Positions 1 through 7,470 of a stretch of 64,000 bases of DNA are shown piece by piece. A program made the translations under genes and the position numbers. This stretch comes from Bacillota bacterium (GTDB taxonomy: Bacteria; Bacillota; Clostridia; Christensenellales; CAG-314), in NCBI GenBank assembly GCA_023458375.1, contig JAEWZT010000002.1, positions 62,001-126,000 on the forward strand. Reading direction: 5' to 3'. Every line of letters starts with the position of its first letter. The stretch's first letter is position 1. The notes under the pieces are model-generated. The model was not told the DNA's origin, searched no databases, and was given only the letters and a program-made list of their open reading frames with translations.

Positions 1-248
1 TCGCCTTCGGAAACAAAAAAGTCCTTGTCGGTAAAGACGACCTGTTCTTCCGTCTGGTCGGAAAAAAAGTATTTCAGCGACACGCCTAAAACATTGAGTA
101 TATCCATTAAAGTTGCGATTGACGGGCTTGCAAGGTCGTTTTCAAGCTGCGAAATATACCCCTTGGTCAGCTCGCATCTGCTTGCCAGCTCTTCTTGCGT
201 CAAATCGCGTTGAAGCCTTATTTGCCTTATTTTAGAACCTATTTCCAT
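1..248 (-). CDS. XRE-family regulator, N-terminal part (cut by window edge)
   Basis: The minus strand reads from an ATG at 248 into a typical XRE helix-turn-helix: MEIGSKIRQIR, then LTQEELASRCELTKGYISQLE, then a SPSIATLMDILNVLGVS-like segment and a KYFF/EEQVVF linker. The linker after the DNA-binding domain resembles XRE proteins that carry a C-terminal cupin sensor and often sit before polyamine transporter genes, but the sensor lies beyond the window. The gene is truncated by the window edge, not visibly broken. It would be a cytoplasmic repressor or activator; its target cannot be read here. The HTH call is firm and the cupin type is an inference. Confidence 0.8.
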   Translation of the reverse strand, partial: MEIGSKIRQIRLQRDLTQEELASRCELTKGYISQLENDLASPSIATLMDILNVLGVSLKYFFSDQTEEQVVFTDKDFFVSEG

Positions 249-835
249 TTTTCTTTACCTTTTTTGGCTTTGCCCTTGCGGACGGTTTTGCCTTGGCTGC
301 CTTGTCTTAAATTACGCCCGTGCGTTATTTTACGGTTTAGTTTAACTTTTTCAAAACGCGGTTTTTATAATAACCGCTCTGTTTTTTTTGCGGAACTTAA
401 TTTTTATTTTAACCGCCTTTGTGTTTTGCTTTAATTTTGAACGCTTTGCCTCGCTTTTTTGGGGAACGGTTGGTGTTTTACGTGGGCATTGAGTTATTTA
501 CATTTCCCTTGCATTTTTTGGTTAATCAACCTTTTCTCTTTCGCAAGATAACCTTGTTCCGCGCAGCTACTTTGCCCTTAAAGTTTTTCCGCCGCTAGCG
601 CAGAGTTATACTTATTGCTCTTGGCGGTTTTGCATAGCTTTTTGACCGCAGTTTTCTCTTTGCTATGTATTCGCTTAGTCCGAGTTTAGTTTCCGCTCTC
701 AAATATGCTTTTCTGGCATTCCTTTAAAACGCCGCCGCGCAATTTTATACAGTAAGGTTTATTTTATATAAGGAGATTAGTGTTGTCAAACATTTTAATT
801 ACTTTTACTAAACTTTTTTTATAATTTTTTTATAG
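249..835. other. Intergenic region between divergent genes, no gene seen
   Basis: No reading frame with a ribosome site or recognisable protein was found on either strand. The plus strand is conspicuously rich in T and C, so a minus-strand transcript leading into the XRE gene would be purine-rich. Short plus-strand frames here start without a ribosome site and look accidental. Confidence 0.5.
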
Positions 836-864
836 TGGACAAGGCGTTTTGTATATGATATAAT
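836..864 (+). promoter_or_regulatory. Promoter of the DUF362 gene
   Basis: TGGACA at 836-841 and TATAAT at 859-864 are separated by 17 bases, matching a housekeeping sigma-70/sigma-A promoter. The predicted start near 871 gives a leader of about 30 bases before the ATG at 904. Confidence 0.7.
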
Positions 865-903
865 TTTTTCGTCAACAAAACTAACAAAAAGAGGATGAAG
901 GAA

Positions 904-2016
904 ATGGCGGCGGAAGTATTTTTTACCGATTTCAGGTCAACGAGCGAAAGCTTGCTAAAAAAATTGAGGCGCTTAATGAAAAGCGCGGGCTTTGAAAACA
1001 TTGATTTTCAAAATAAATACGTGGCGGTCAAGGTGCATTTCGGCGAACCGGGCAATATGGCTTATATCCGACCCAACTACGCAAAGGTCATAGTGGATTA
1101 TATTAAAGACAGGGGCGGCCGCCCCTTTTTGACGGACTGCAACACCCTTTACGTGGGCAGACGGGGCAACGCTTTGTCGCACCTAGAGGGCGCTTATGAA
1201 AACGGCTGGTCCCCTTTCGCGACAGACTGCCACATTATAATCGCCGACGGGCTTAAAGGCACCGACGAGGCGCTTGTGGAAGTTAACGGGGGCGAATACG
1301 TCAAAAAGGCGCGCATAGGCAGGGCGATTGCCGACGCCGACATAATAATCAGCTTAAACCATTTTAAGGGGCACGAAACGGCGGGGTTTGGCGGCGCTTT
1401 AAAAAACCTTGGCATGGGCTGCGGCAGCAGAGCGGGCAAAATGGAGCAGCACTGCGAGGGCAAAGTTAAAATAAGGAAAGACAGGTGCGTAGGCTGTAAA
1501 AAATGCGTCGCCGAATGCGCCCAGTTTGCAATAAGCTACCCCGAGGGCAAAGCGCAAATTGACGAAGAAAAGTGCGCGGGGTGCGGCAGGTGCATAGGCG
1601 AGTGTAACTTTAACGCTATTTATAATCCCAACAGCTCCTCGGTAAAGCTGTTTAACTGCAAAATGGCGGAATATAGTAAAGCCGTAGTGGACGGCAAACC
1701 TAATTTTCATATCAACATGATTATGGACATTTCCCCCGTTTGCGACTGCCGCAGTCAAAATGACGTTCCGCTTATTGCAGACGTGGGTATGGCGGCAAGC
1801 TTTGACCCCGTAGCGCTTGACCAGGCGTCGGTAGATTTGTGTAACGCCATGCCGCCTTTGCCCAACTCACAGCTTGCCGAAGGGCTTGCAAAGCACGACG
1901 ACTTGCACGACCACTTTAAAAATACCAACGTCAACAGCGACTATAAGTCATGCCTTGCACACGCGGAAAAAATAGGCGTAGGCAGCAGACAATACAGCCT
2001 TGTTACTATAAAATAA
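904..2016 (+). CDS. DUF362 domain iron-sulfur protein
   Basis: A 370-residue cytoplasmic protein made of a DUF362 domain (about residues 1-190 and 270-370) with an inserted bacterial-type two-[4Fe-4S] ferredoxin module at about 195-245. The module shows the two cluster motifs CVGCKKCVAEC and CAGCGRCIGEC. DUF362 proteins are common in anaerobes; their reaction is not established and an electron-transfer or redox role is inferred from the clusters. The ATG at 904 is preferred over the in-frame ATG at 895 because the GAGG at 891-894 is 9 bases from 904 but touches 895. It has its own promoter and terminator, so it is probably transcribed alone. Confidence 0.88.
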   Translation: MAAEVFFTDFRSTSESLLKKLRRLMKSAGFENIDFQNKYVAVKVHFGEPGNMAYIRPNYAKVIVDYIKDRGGRPFLTDCNTLYVGRRGNALSHLEGAYENGWSPFATDCHIIIADGLKGTDEALVEVNGGEYVKKARIGRAIADADIIISLNHFKGHETAGFGGALKNLGMGCGSRAGKMEQHCEGKVKIRKDRCVGCKKCVAECAQFAISYPEGKAQIDEEKCAGCGRCIGECNFNAIYNPNSSSVKLFNCKMAEYSKAVVDGKPNFHINMIMDISPVCDCRSQNDVPLIADVGMAASFDPVALDQASVDLCNAMPPLPNSQLAEGLAKHDDLHDHFKNTNVNSDYKSCLAHAEKIGVGSRQYSLVTIK

Positions 2017-2073
2017 TTAAGGGCAAAGTCAAAAGAAGCATTATATAAACAGCAAAATATATAAACAACAAAG

Positions 2074-2103
2074 CCCGGCGCGGAAATAACGTCGGGTTTT
2101 TTG
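2074..2103 (+). terminator. Terminator after DUF362 gene
   Basis: Stem CCCGGCG (2074-2080) pairs with CGTCGGG (2090-2096), with one G-T pair, followed by a run of T. It lies about 60 bases after the DUF362 stop codon. Confidence 0.75.
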
Positions 2104-2334
2104 GTTTGCGTTTTTAATTTTCTCACGGTTTATCAAGGTTTTTTATTATGCTTAAAATATACGCCTCATAACTAACGGAAATGTTTTAGCAATTTTCCTC
2201 TGCCATCTATATTGTTTGCGGCATACTTATTTTGTTTTAAATAATATAGTATCTTTAAGTTTATGCAGCGCAGCGGCGCGGTAAGAAAACGAGAATCGCC
2301 CAAAAAACCTCATTAAAGGGATGGATATAAACTT

Positions 2335-2369
2335 TAAAAAAACCCCGCAAAATCTCATACGCTGCGGGG
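2335..2369 (-). terminator. Terminator after LURP-one-related gene
   Basis: CCCCGCA (2343-2349) pairs with TGCGGGG (2363-2369). Reading the minus strand, the hairpin is followed by eight T (2342-2335). It starts 15 bases after the stop of the minus-strand gene at 2384. Confidence 0.8.
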
Positions 2370-2383
2370 CTTAAAAATTGCCG

Positions 2384-2911
2384 TTAGTTTGAACTTCTTG
2401 CCTGCCTTACGACGCGGAACATATCCACGCAAAGCACCGTTGCCAGCACCGTTAAAGCTTCCTCTTCAACAAACACGTTTACGCGGTATTTGTCGCCAAA
2501 CTCTATAAAGTTTTTTTCAACGTCTGCAACCAAAACGCCCCCGCTTTCACCGTCTTTGGAATTTTTAAATATTTCATAGTGAGTGCCGAAAAAATTGCCT
2601 TCAATATCGTATCTTTCGCCCCTTACCGTTTCAACATAACAGCGCTGCCTAAAACCTATGTGAAATTTTTCCCTAAAAAGCGCAATGGGGTTTTCGTTGC
2701 CGTCGCAAATGTCTATGGCGGTCAAAAAACTAAAAAAACGGCGGTTTAAAACAAGCCGCGCGCCGCCATCGTTATCCCTTACCGTCAAATGCTTGCCCGC
2801 CCAAAGCATCTGCCCCTCAACACGGTAAACAGGCAAGCCCTTGCCGTCAAGAATGGTAAAATCTTCCGCTACAATGGTGAAAAACTTTTGGTTAATATAA
2901 AATTGAAGCAT
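2384..2911 (-). CDS. LURP-one-related (LOR/YxjI-like) protein
   Basis: A 175-residue protein starting MLQFYINQKFFT and continuing as a series of beta-strand segments (FTILDGKGLPVYRVEG, ALFREKFHIGFRQRCYV). This fits the LURP-one-related/scramblase-like beta-barrel family represented by Bacillus YxjI. No catalytic residues are known for bacterial members and the function is unassigned; there is no signal peptide and it is probably cytoplasmic. The start at 2911 was chosen because AGGAGG (plus-strand CCTCCT at 2921-2926) lies 9 bases upstream; the longer frame reaching 2968 has no such site. A single-gene unit closed by a terminator at 2343-2369. Confidence 0.72.
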   Translation of the reverse strand: MLQFYINQKFFTIVAEDFTILDGKGLPVYRVEGQMLWAGKHLTVRDNDGGARLVLNRRFFSFLTAIDICDGNENPIALFREKFHIGFRQRCYVETVRGERYDIEGNFFGTHYEIFKNSKDGESGGVLVADVEKNFIEFGDKYRVNVFVEEEALTVLATVLCVDMFRVVRQARSSN

Positions 2912-3418
2912 AAAGCCACCCCTCCTTTTTGCCGCCTTATTATACTTTTGAAACTGCCCCTTTGTCAATGCCTTTACATTTTTTAGCCTTCTTGCTATAC
3001 TTTATTTGCAAAAAACGCGCGCTATAAGCTTTTTTTAAACATAGGAAAAATTGCCTGTCCCTTGTGATGAACTTAAAACCGCTTAGTGGCATTTACGAAA
3101 CAAATGTAGCAATTAAGCAGCTTTTTTATAGCAAAATAATATTCGGAAAAAATTACAACTAAGAATGATTGACAAAGAACACGGCAATCTGACCGATTTG
3201 CGGCGCTTTATATAAGTTACGGAATAATACTATAAAATGTAAAACATTAAAGTTATACTACCAAAAAACAATAAATAAGCGAATACTATATATGGTAGGC
3301 ATAAGGAAAAATCTTAACTGTAAAGATAGAAATGACTAAACAAACTGCGGGCAAAAATCAACGCTTGCTATCGCAAAAAATTAAACCTCCATCTGAAAGC
3401 AATTTAAGGAATAAAGGA
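2912..3418. other. Intergenic region between divergent genes
   Basis: No coding region seen. It holds the upstream sequences of the divergent LURP-one-related gene (minus) and tcdA (plus) and is AT-rich around 3220-3330. No clear promoter pair could be chosen for either gene. Confidence 0.4.
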
Positions 3419-4114
3419 ATGGAAAATCAATTTGAAAGAACAACGGCTTTAATAGGAGAAAAGGCTTTTGCGCTGCTGCAAAAGGCTAATATCTTGGTTG
3501 TGGGTCTTGGCGGCGTGGGGGGCAGCGCTTTTGAAGCGCTTGTACGAGCGGGGGTTGGCGGCATTACCGCCGTTGACGGCGACGTTTTTAACGCCAGCAA
3601 CTTAAACAGGCAAGTTTTGGCAACCTACGGCGCTTTGGGCAAAAACAAAGCGGAAATCGCCGCGCTGCGCGCTTCGCAAATCAATTCTTTTTGCCGCGTT
3701 GAGGCGGTTTCTTTTTTTTATAACGCCGATACCGCCGATAGATTTGACCTCGCTTCCTTTGACTATATCGTTGACGCCATTGACAGTTTGCCCGACAAAG
3801 CGCTGCTCATAAAAAACGCCAAAGCCGCCAAAGCATCCATAATTTCCGCCATGGGCACGGCGAACAGGCTGGAAATTGACTATGAGTTTTGCGACGTTTT
3901 CCAAACCTCTTACTGCCCTTTGGCAAAAAAATTGAGGGGGCTTTTAAGAAAAATGGGCGTAAAGGAAACGCAGGTGCTCGTAAGCCGCGCCAAAACCGTA
4001 AATGAAAACGCCCTATCCCCTTTGCCCAGCATAAGTTATGCGCCCGCCGCCGCAGGGCTGCTTTTGGCTCAAAAAGTCTTGCTGTCTTTACTTGACAAGG
4101 CAAAACAAGAGTAG
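3419..4114 (+). CDS. tcdA: tRNA threonylcarbamoyladenosine dehydratase TcdA
   Basis: A 231-residue E1-like/ThiF-fold enzyme. In the known family TcdA uses ATP to cyclise the t6A base at position 37 of ANN-decoding tRNAs into ct6A. Visible signs are the start ENQFERTTALIGEKA, the nucleotide-binding loop VVGLGGVGGSAFEAL near residue 25, the acidic strand AVDGD, the FNASNLNRQ segment, DAIDSLPDK, and the C-terminal LPSISYAPAAAG characteristic of TcdA rather than MoeB/ThiF. The start at 3419 fits TAAGGA at 3405-3410, 8 bases away; the frame continues upstream to 3332 without homology or a ribosome site. It stands alone. Confidence 0.88.
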   Translation: MENQFERTTALIGEKAFALLQKANILVVGLGGVGGSAFEALVRAGVGGITAVDGDVFNASNLNRQVLATYGALGKNKAEIAALRASQINSFCRVEAVSFFYNADTADRFDLASFDYIVDAIDSLPDKALLIKNAKAAKASIISAMGTANRLEIDYEFCDVFQTSYCPLAKKLRGLLRKMGVKETQVLVSRAKTVNENALSPLPSISYAPAAAGLLLAQKVLLSLLDKAKQE

Positions 4115-4325
4115 TAAAATTATTCGGCAAAGGAAAAAGCAAATAAATGCGATTTTGATAAGCTTGACTGTTTTGTAAGCGCACTCAAATCCAAAAAAAG
4201 TCCTAAAAAAACAATTTTTGAAAGTTTTTGCATAAAAGGGTTTTGAAAGGGCTTTACAAACGCCAACGCAATGCGTTTTACTGCCGCTTAAAAATACCCG
4301 CTTTTTCTTTTTGAAACCACACCTT

Positions 4326-4401
4326 GGGGACATGGCTCAGTTGGTAGAGCGATGCGTTCGCAACGCATAGGCCGGCGGTTCGAATCCGCTTGTCTCCACC
4401 A
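4326..4401 (+). tRNA. tRNA-Ala (anticodon CGC)
   Basis: A full cloverleaf of 76 bases with encoded CCA. Anticodon stem ATGCG/CGCAT encloses loop TTCGCAA, giving anticodon CGC (reads GCG). The acceptor pairs GGGGACA with TGTCTCC and keeps the G3-U70 wobble pair that defines alanine tRNA. Confidence 0.95.
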
Positions 4402-4410
4402 AAGCCATAG

Positions 4411-4436
4411 TCCGCACCTTCGGGTGCGGATTTGAG
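4411..4436 (+). terminator. Terminator of tRNA-Ala
   Basis: A perfect 8-bp stem TCCGCACC/GGTGCGGA with a TTCG tetraloop, starting 10 bases after the tRNA CCA end and followed by TTTGAGTTT. Confidence 0.85.
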
Positions 4437-4839
4437 TTTGAACAGTTCACATGCAAAACTATACTTATACTGAAAATAAACAACAAAACTATCCCGGCAT
4501 TTAGAGGTAAAGAGCTTTCAAACAATATGCGGCAGATATTGTTATTTTTTTATTTTTGTGCTATTATCAAAAGAAACAGGGCAATGCGGTAGCCTTTGTT
4601 AGCGCCGCGAATTGATTTCATACGCGGTTTTGCATTTGCAGGTTATGGATGACAATGGCTTTGTTTTTAGCAACGAGAATGAGCGACTTACTTAATTATT
4701 TTATTATGTGAGCTATGATACATATGGAAAACAGTTTATAACAGGCGGTGTATTTATTTTAATTATGAGCATATTACAGACAATCAGAAAAAGATATAGT
4801 TTACTAATGCTGTTTGCAAAAGGATAAATGATTTAATAT
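4437..4839 (+). other. Gene-poor stretch with possible coding scraps
   Basis: No intact gene. Two short open plus-strand stretches read like protein debris (one contains DDNGFVFSNENERL, the next YYVSYDTYGKQFITGG) but are separated by a stop and have no usable start, so at most this is a decayed small gene. Confidence 0.25.
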
Positions 4840-4851
4840 GGAGACGATTAT

Positions 4852-5553
4852 ATGAAAAGCGTTAAAGATTCAATGAGAATAAGCAAAGGTATTATTACCG
4901 AAGTTAAGCATCACGGCGGCGACTATTACAGCGTAAAAATACAGCCCGAGCAAAAACTTGACTGGAACGCGGGCGAACACGCCGTTTTTACCCTTTCGGA
5001 GGCAAAGTTCAAGGCAAAAAGGTGGCGTCCTTTTTCCGTCGCGTCGCTTCCCCAAGAGGGACATATTTTACTGGGATTCAGAACGGGCCCTGTACCCAGC
5101 CCCTACAAAAAATACGTCATTGAAAAGGGCGTGGGCAAAAAGGTAAAAATAAAAGGACCTTTCGGCGCATTCAGACTTAAAGATGACGACAGGCCCATTG
5201 TGCTTTTTGCTTCGGGCGTGGGCGTAACACCGATATTTTCAATGTTGAAAGCGCTAAGCGGCGACGACAGGCGGGAAGTAAACGTTGTGTATTCGGCGAC
5301 GGGGCTCTTCCTTTTTAAGCAGGAAATAGACGAAATTGCCGCGCAAAACCCCAAAATTAAGATTTTTTATACGCAAGGCGTTGAGCAGACGCAGCAAAAG
5401 CTTAACGAACTTGCAAAACAGTTTGGCAACGAGGCTTACTATTACAGCTCGGGCGCGCCTTTTGTGGTGGACAGCACACGCAGCCTGCTTATGGCGCAGG
5501 GTATTGAAAAAAAGAATATGCTTGACGACTACTTTATGGGGTATAAATTTTAG
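4852..5553 (+). CDS. FAD/NAD(P)-binding ferredoxin-reductase-type oxidoreductase
   Basis: A 233-residue single-module FNR-fold enzyme. The N-terminal beta-barrel carries the flavin motif RWRPFSVASLP (about residues 61-71) and the GPFGAFRL turn; the C-terminal nucleotide-binding half begins IVLFASGVGVTPIFSMLKAL near residue 122 and ends in the short aromatic tail DYFMGYKF. Such proteins move electrons between NAD(P)H and a flavin or iron-sulfur partner, but no ferredoxin domain or partner gene is adjacent, so the partner is unknown. GGAG at 4840-4843, 8 bases before the ATG, supports the start. Confidence 0.85.
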   Translation: MKSVKDSMRISKGIITEVKHHGGDYYSVKIQPEQKLDWNAGEHAVFTLSEAKFKAKRWRPFSVASLPQEGHILLGFRTGPVPSPYKKYVIEKGVGKKVKIKGPFGAFRLKDDDRPIVLFASGVGVTPIFSMLKALSGDDRREVNVVYSATGLFLFKQEIDEIAAQNPKIKIFYTQGVEQTQQKLNELAKQFGNEAYYYSSGAPFVVDSTRSLLMAQGIEKKNMLDDYFMGYKF

Positions 5554-5629
5554 ATACTTCCTAAATCTGTAACTAAGCTCAAAACAAGTCATTTATAATA
5601 GAGATGCCATCGCGTCAGGCGGCAGGATT

Positions 5630-5739
5630 CTCTGTATTAAAAAGACTGCAAAAATTATAAGGTATGTGTGGATGGCGTATGATATCCTATGCCTAAGCTG
5701 TATATTGATATTCACTTTGACCTTCCCCCGCAGGATTAA
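5630..5739 (+). pseudogene. Remnant 3' end of a third tandem exported-protein copy
   Basis: About 110 bases match the last 35 codons of the gene ending at 7165, including the CCTATGCCTAAGCTGTAT stretch and the LPPQD stop context, but the rest of the gene is absent and the frame is disturbed before 5680. It is the oldest or most damaged member of the tandem array. Confidence 0.7.
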
Positions 5740-5752
5740 GTCTGTTACAACC

Positions 5753-5836
5753 CTTAAAATGACCCTATGTCAAAGGCGCAATAGCTCTCGCGCTGGCAAT
5801 GTGGGCAATGTCGGGAGTCGCCGGCGGCGGCAGACT
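5753..5836 (+). repeat. Co-duplicated downstream segment, copy 1
   Basis: About 84 bases beginning CTTAAAATGACC and ending GGCGGCGGCAGACT recur after each member of the array (also 6459-6545 and 7190-7259). One frame reads as a coding-like peptide containing VKGAIALALAMWAMSG, with no start codon, so the segment may be the relic of a second gene in the duplicated unit. Confidence 0.75.
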
Positions 5837-5869
5837 TGATTATTTATTAGGTTATTAGGAGGCAATATT

Positions 5870-6448
5870 ATGTTAAACAACAAAATAAAAGCGGTATCCC
5901 TAGCTCTTGTTTTAATACTTTGTCTAACCATGCTTACAGGCTGCTTTGACCCTTATGCCAAGTATAGATACCCAACCGCAAAAGAGGCTATGGAGGCGGA
6001 AGGGTATGAAGTAAAAAAAGTATACGGAGAAGTTGAGCTAAACGGTTTAATATGTTATTCATTTAGCAAGACAGATATAGGAGGAGGGTTTATTTATGCT
6101 ATATTAACCAAAAACAAAAATGGTTACTGTGTTATAGACCCTCATCAAAAAGAGGATTATTTAAGCGCAATGTATAATAATGGGACAATAAGACATATGG
6201 TGGCTACTGAAAAATTTTCTAAATATATTATATATCTTAATTTATTTTATGAGGGGGAAAAACCTGAAATTGTTGACAGTCTGGGAAACGAGGCTGTAAT
6301 AATAGAAACGGGATATGGTTGGTCAGAGGCATTCTTAATACTAAATAGAATGTCAAAAGATTACAAAGTTTGCGTAGACGGTATATGGTATCCTATGCCA
6401 AAAACCTCATCGGATTGGTACGCTGACCCCCTTTGCAGGATTAAGTAA
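5870..6448 (+). CDS. Tandem-family lipoprotein, copy 2
   Basis: A 192-residue protein of unrecognised family. Residues 1-25 form a lipoprotein signal (basic start, hydrophobic core, lipobox LTGC), so the mature protein should be tethered to the outer face of the membrane by Cys25. The exported part begins FDPYAKYRYPTAKEAMEAEGY and ends with the family motif CVDGIWYPMP. It is closely related to the gene ending at 7165 and to the remnant at 5630-5739. Its last residues (WYADPLCRIK) differ because the frame has slipped relative to the other copies, extending the stop by a few bases. AGGAGG at 5857-5862 sets the start. No function can be assigned. Confidence 0.8.
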   Translation: MLNNKIKAVSLALVLILCLTMLTGCFDPYAKYRYPTAKEAMEAEGYEVKKVYGEVELNGLICYSFSKTDIGGGFIYAILTKNKNGYCVIDPHQKEDYLSAMYNNGTIRHMVATEKFSKYIIYLNLFYEGEKPEIVDSLGNEAVIIETGYGWSEAFLILNRMSKDYKVCVDGIWYPMPKTSSDWYADPLCRIK

Positions 6449-6458
6449 GACAAAGCTG

Positions 6459-6545
6459 CTTAAAATGACCTTATGTCAAAGGCGCAATAGCTCTTGGTCT
6501 GGCAATGAGTTATGCTATGTCGGGAGCTGCCGGCGGCGGCAGACT
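6459..6545 (+). repeat. Co-duplicated downstream segment, copy 2
   Basis: The second copy of the segment described at 5753-5836, lying between the stop of the first full gene and the ribosome site of the next. Its coding-like frame reads VKGAIALGLAMSYAMSGAAGGG, then runs on to a stop inside the start of the next gene. Confidence 0.75.
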
Positions 6546-6571
6546 AATGTATAAGGAGTGTCTTGGTTTCT

Positions 6572-7165
6572 ATGCTAAATAAAACTAAAAAAATAATATT
6601 AATAGTTTTCGCGATAATATTTTGTGTCGTACTGATACTTGGCACACTTTTATTAACGGATGTCATAGACATTTATGCTAAGTATAGATACCCGACCGCA
6701 AAAGAGGCGGTGGAGGCGGAAGGATATAATGTAGAAAAAGTATACGGGGAAGTTGAGGTCAACGGTTTGATATTTTATGATTTTAATTCTTCAACGACAG
6801 ATAATGATTATAGTTCTGTAATTCTAATAAAAAACAAAAACGGTTATTGTTCGGTGGACCCTTTTTTAAAGGAAGATTCCTTTACCGATATGTATAATGT
6901 TGGGGTAGTTGATTTTATAATGGTTTTTGAAAAATTCTCTAAGCATATCGTAAATATAATTATATTTAGTTATAATGGCAAACTTGAAATTGTTGATAGC
7001 TTAGGAAACTGTGCCTCAATAACGGAGTTGGAGCGAGGTAGCTTTATGGCATATTTTGCATTAAATAGAATTACAAAAGACTATAAAATATGTGTGAATG
7101 GTATATGGTATCCTATGCCTAAGCTGTATATTGATATTCACTTGGAACTCCCCCCGCAAGATTAA
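6572..7165 (+). CDS. Tandem-family membrane-anchored protein, copy 3
   Basis: A 197-residue paralogue of the lipoprotein at 5870. The exported part is the same (IYAKYRYPTAKEAVEAEGYN ... CVNGIWYPMPKLYIDIH, ending LPPQD), but the N-terminus is a plain hydrophobic segment (IILIVFAIIFCVVLILGTLLL) followed by TDVID, so the lipobox cysteine of its sister is missing and the protein is probably held by an uncleaved anchor. The ATG at 6572 was chosen because it aligns with the sister start (MLNK/MLNN); AAGGAG at 6553-6558 is 13 bases away, and a TTG at 6563 with 4-base spacing is the alternative. Function unknown. Confidence 0.75.
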   Translation: MLNKTKKIILIVFAIIFCVVLILGTLLLTDVIDIYAKYRYPTAKEAVEAEGYNVEKVYGEVEVNGLIFYDFNSSTTDNDYSSVILIKNKNGYCSVDPFLKEDSFTDMYNVGVVDFIMVFEKFSKHIVNIIIFSYNGKLEIVDSLGNCASITELERGSFMAYFALNRITKDYKICVNGIWYPMPKLYIDIHLELPPQD

Positions 7166-7189
7166 GTAAGACAAAGCTGCTTAAAATGA

Positions 7190-7259
7190 CCTTTATGTCA
7201 AAGGCGCAATAGCTCTCGGGCTGGCAATGTGGGCTATGTTGAGCTGCCGGAGGCGGCAT
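7190..7259 (+). repeat. Co-duplicated downstream segment, copy 3
   Basis: The third, slightly shortened copy of the segment at 5753-5836. It has one extra T (CTTTATGTC) and has lost bases near ATGTTGAGC, so its coding-like frame is broken at the end. The remaining sequence up to 7400 shows nothing recognisable. Confidence 0.7.
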
Positions 7260-7409
7260 ATTATACAATTACTTTGACGAAAAACTTTTTATTTTAATAT
7301 CACTTTCATAATTTGTAAGGTAAATATTTCTTTTATTTACCAAAATTAATTTAACTCGTTGAGACAAAAGCTTCGCAATGTTGCCCGGAAAAAACAGTAA
7401 CAAAAAGAA

Positions 7410-7432
7410 GCGGAAAGATATTCCGCCCTTTT
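7410..7432. terminator. Hairpin terminator between convergent units
   Basis: GCGGAA (7410-7415) pairs with TTCCGC (7421-7426). The plus side is followed by CCTTTTTT and the minus side by CTTCTTTTT, so it can serve the minus-strand VWA gene, whose stop lies about 45 bases away, and the array coming from the left. Confidence 0.65.
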
Positions 7433-7470
7433 TTATTATTTATCAATATTAGCGGGTTTTTCTTTTCCCC

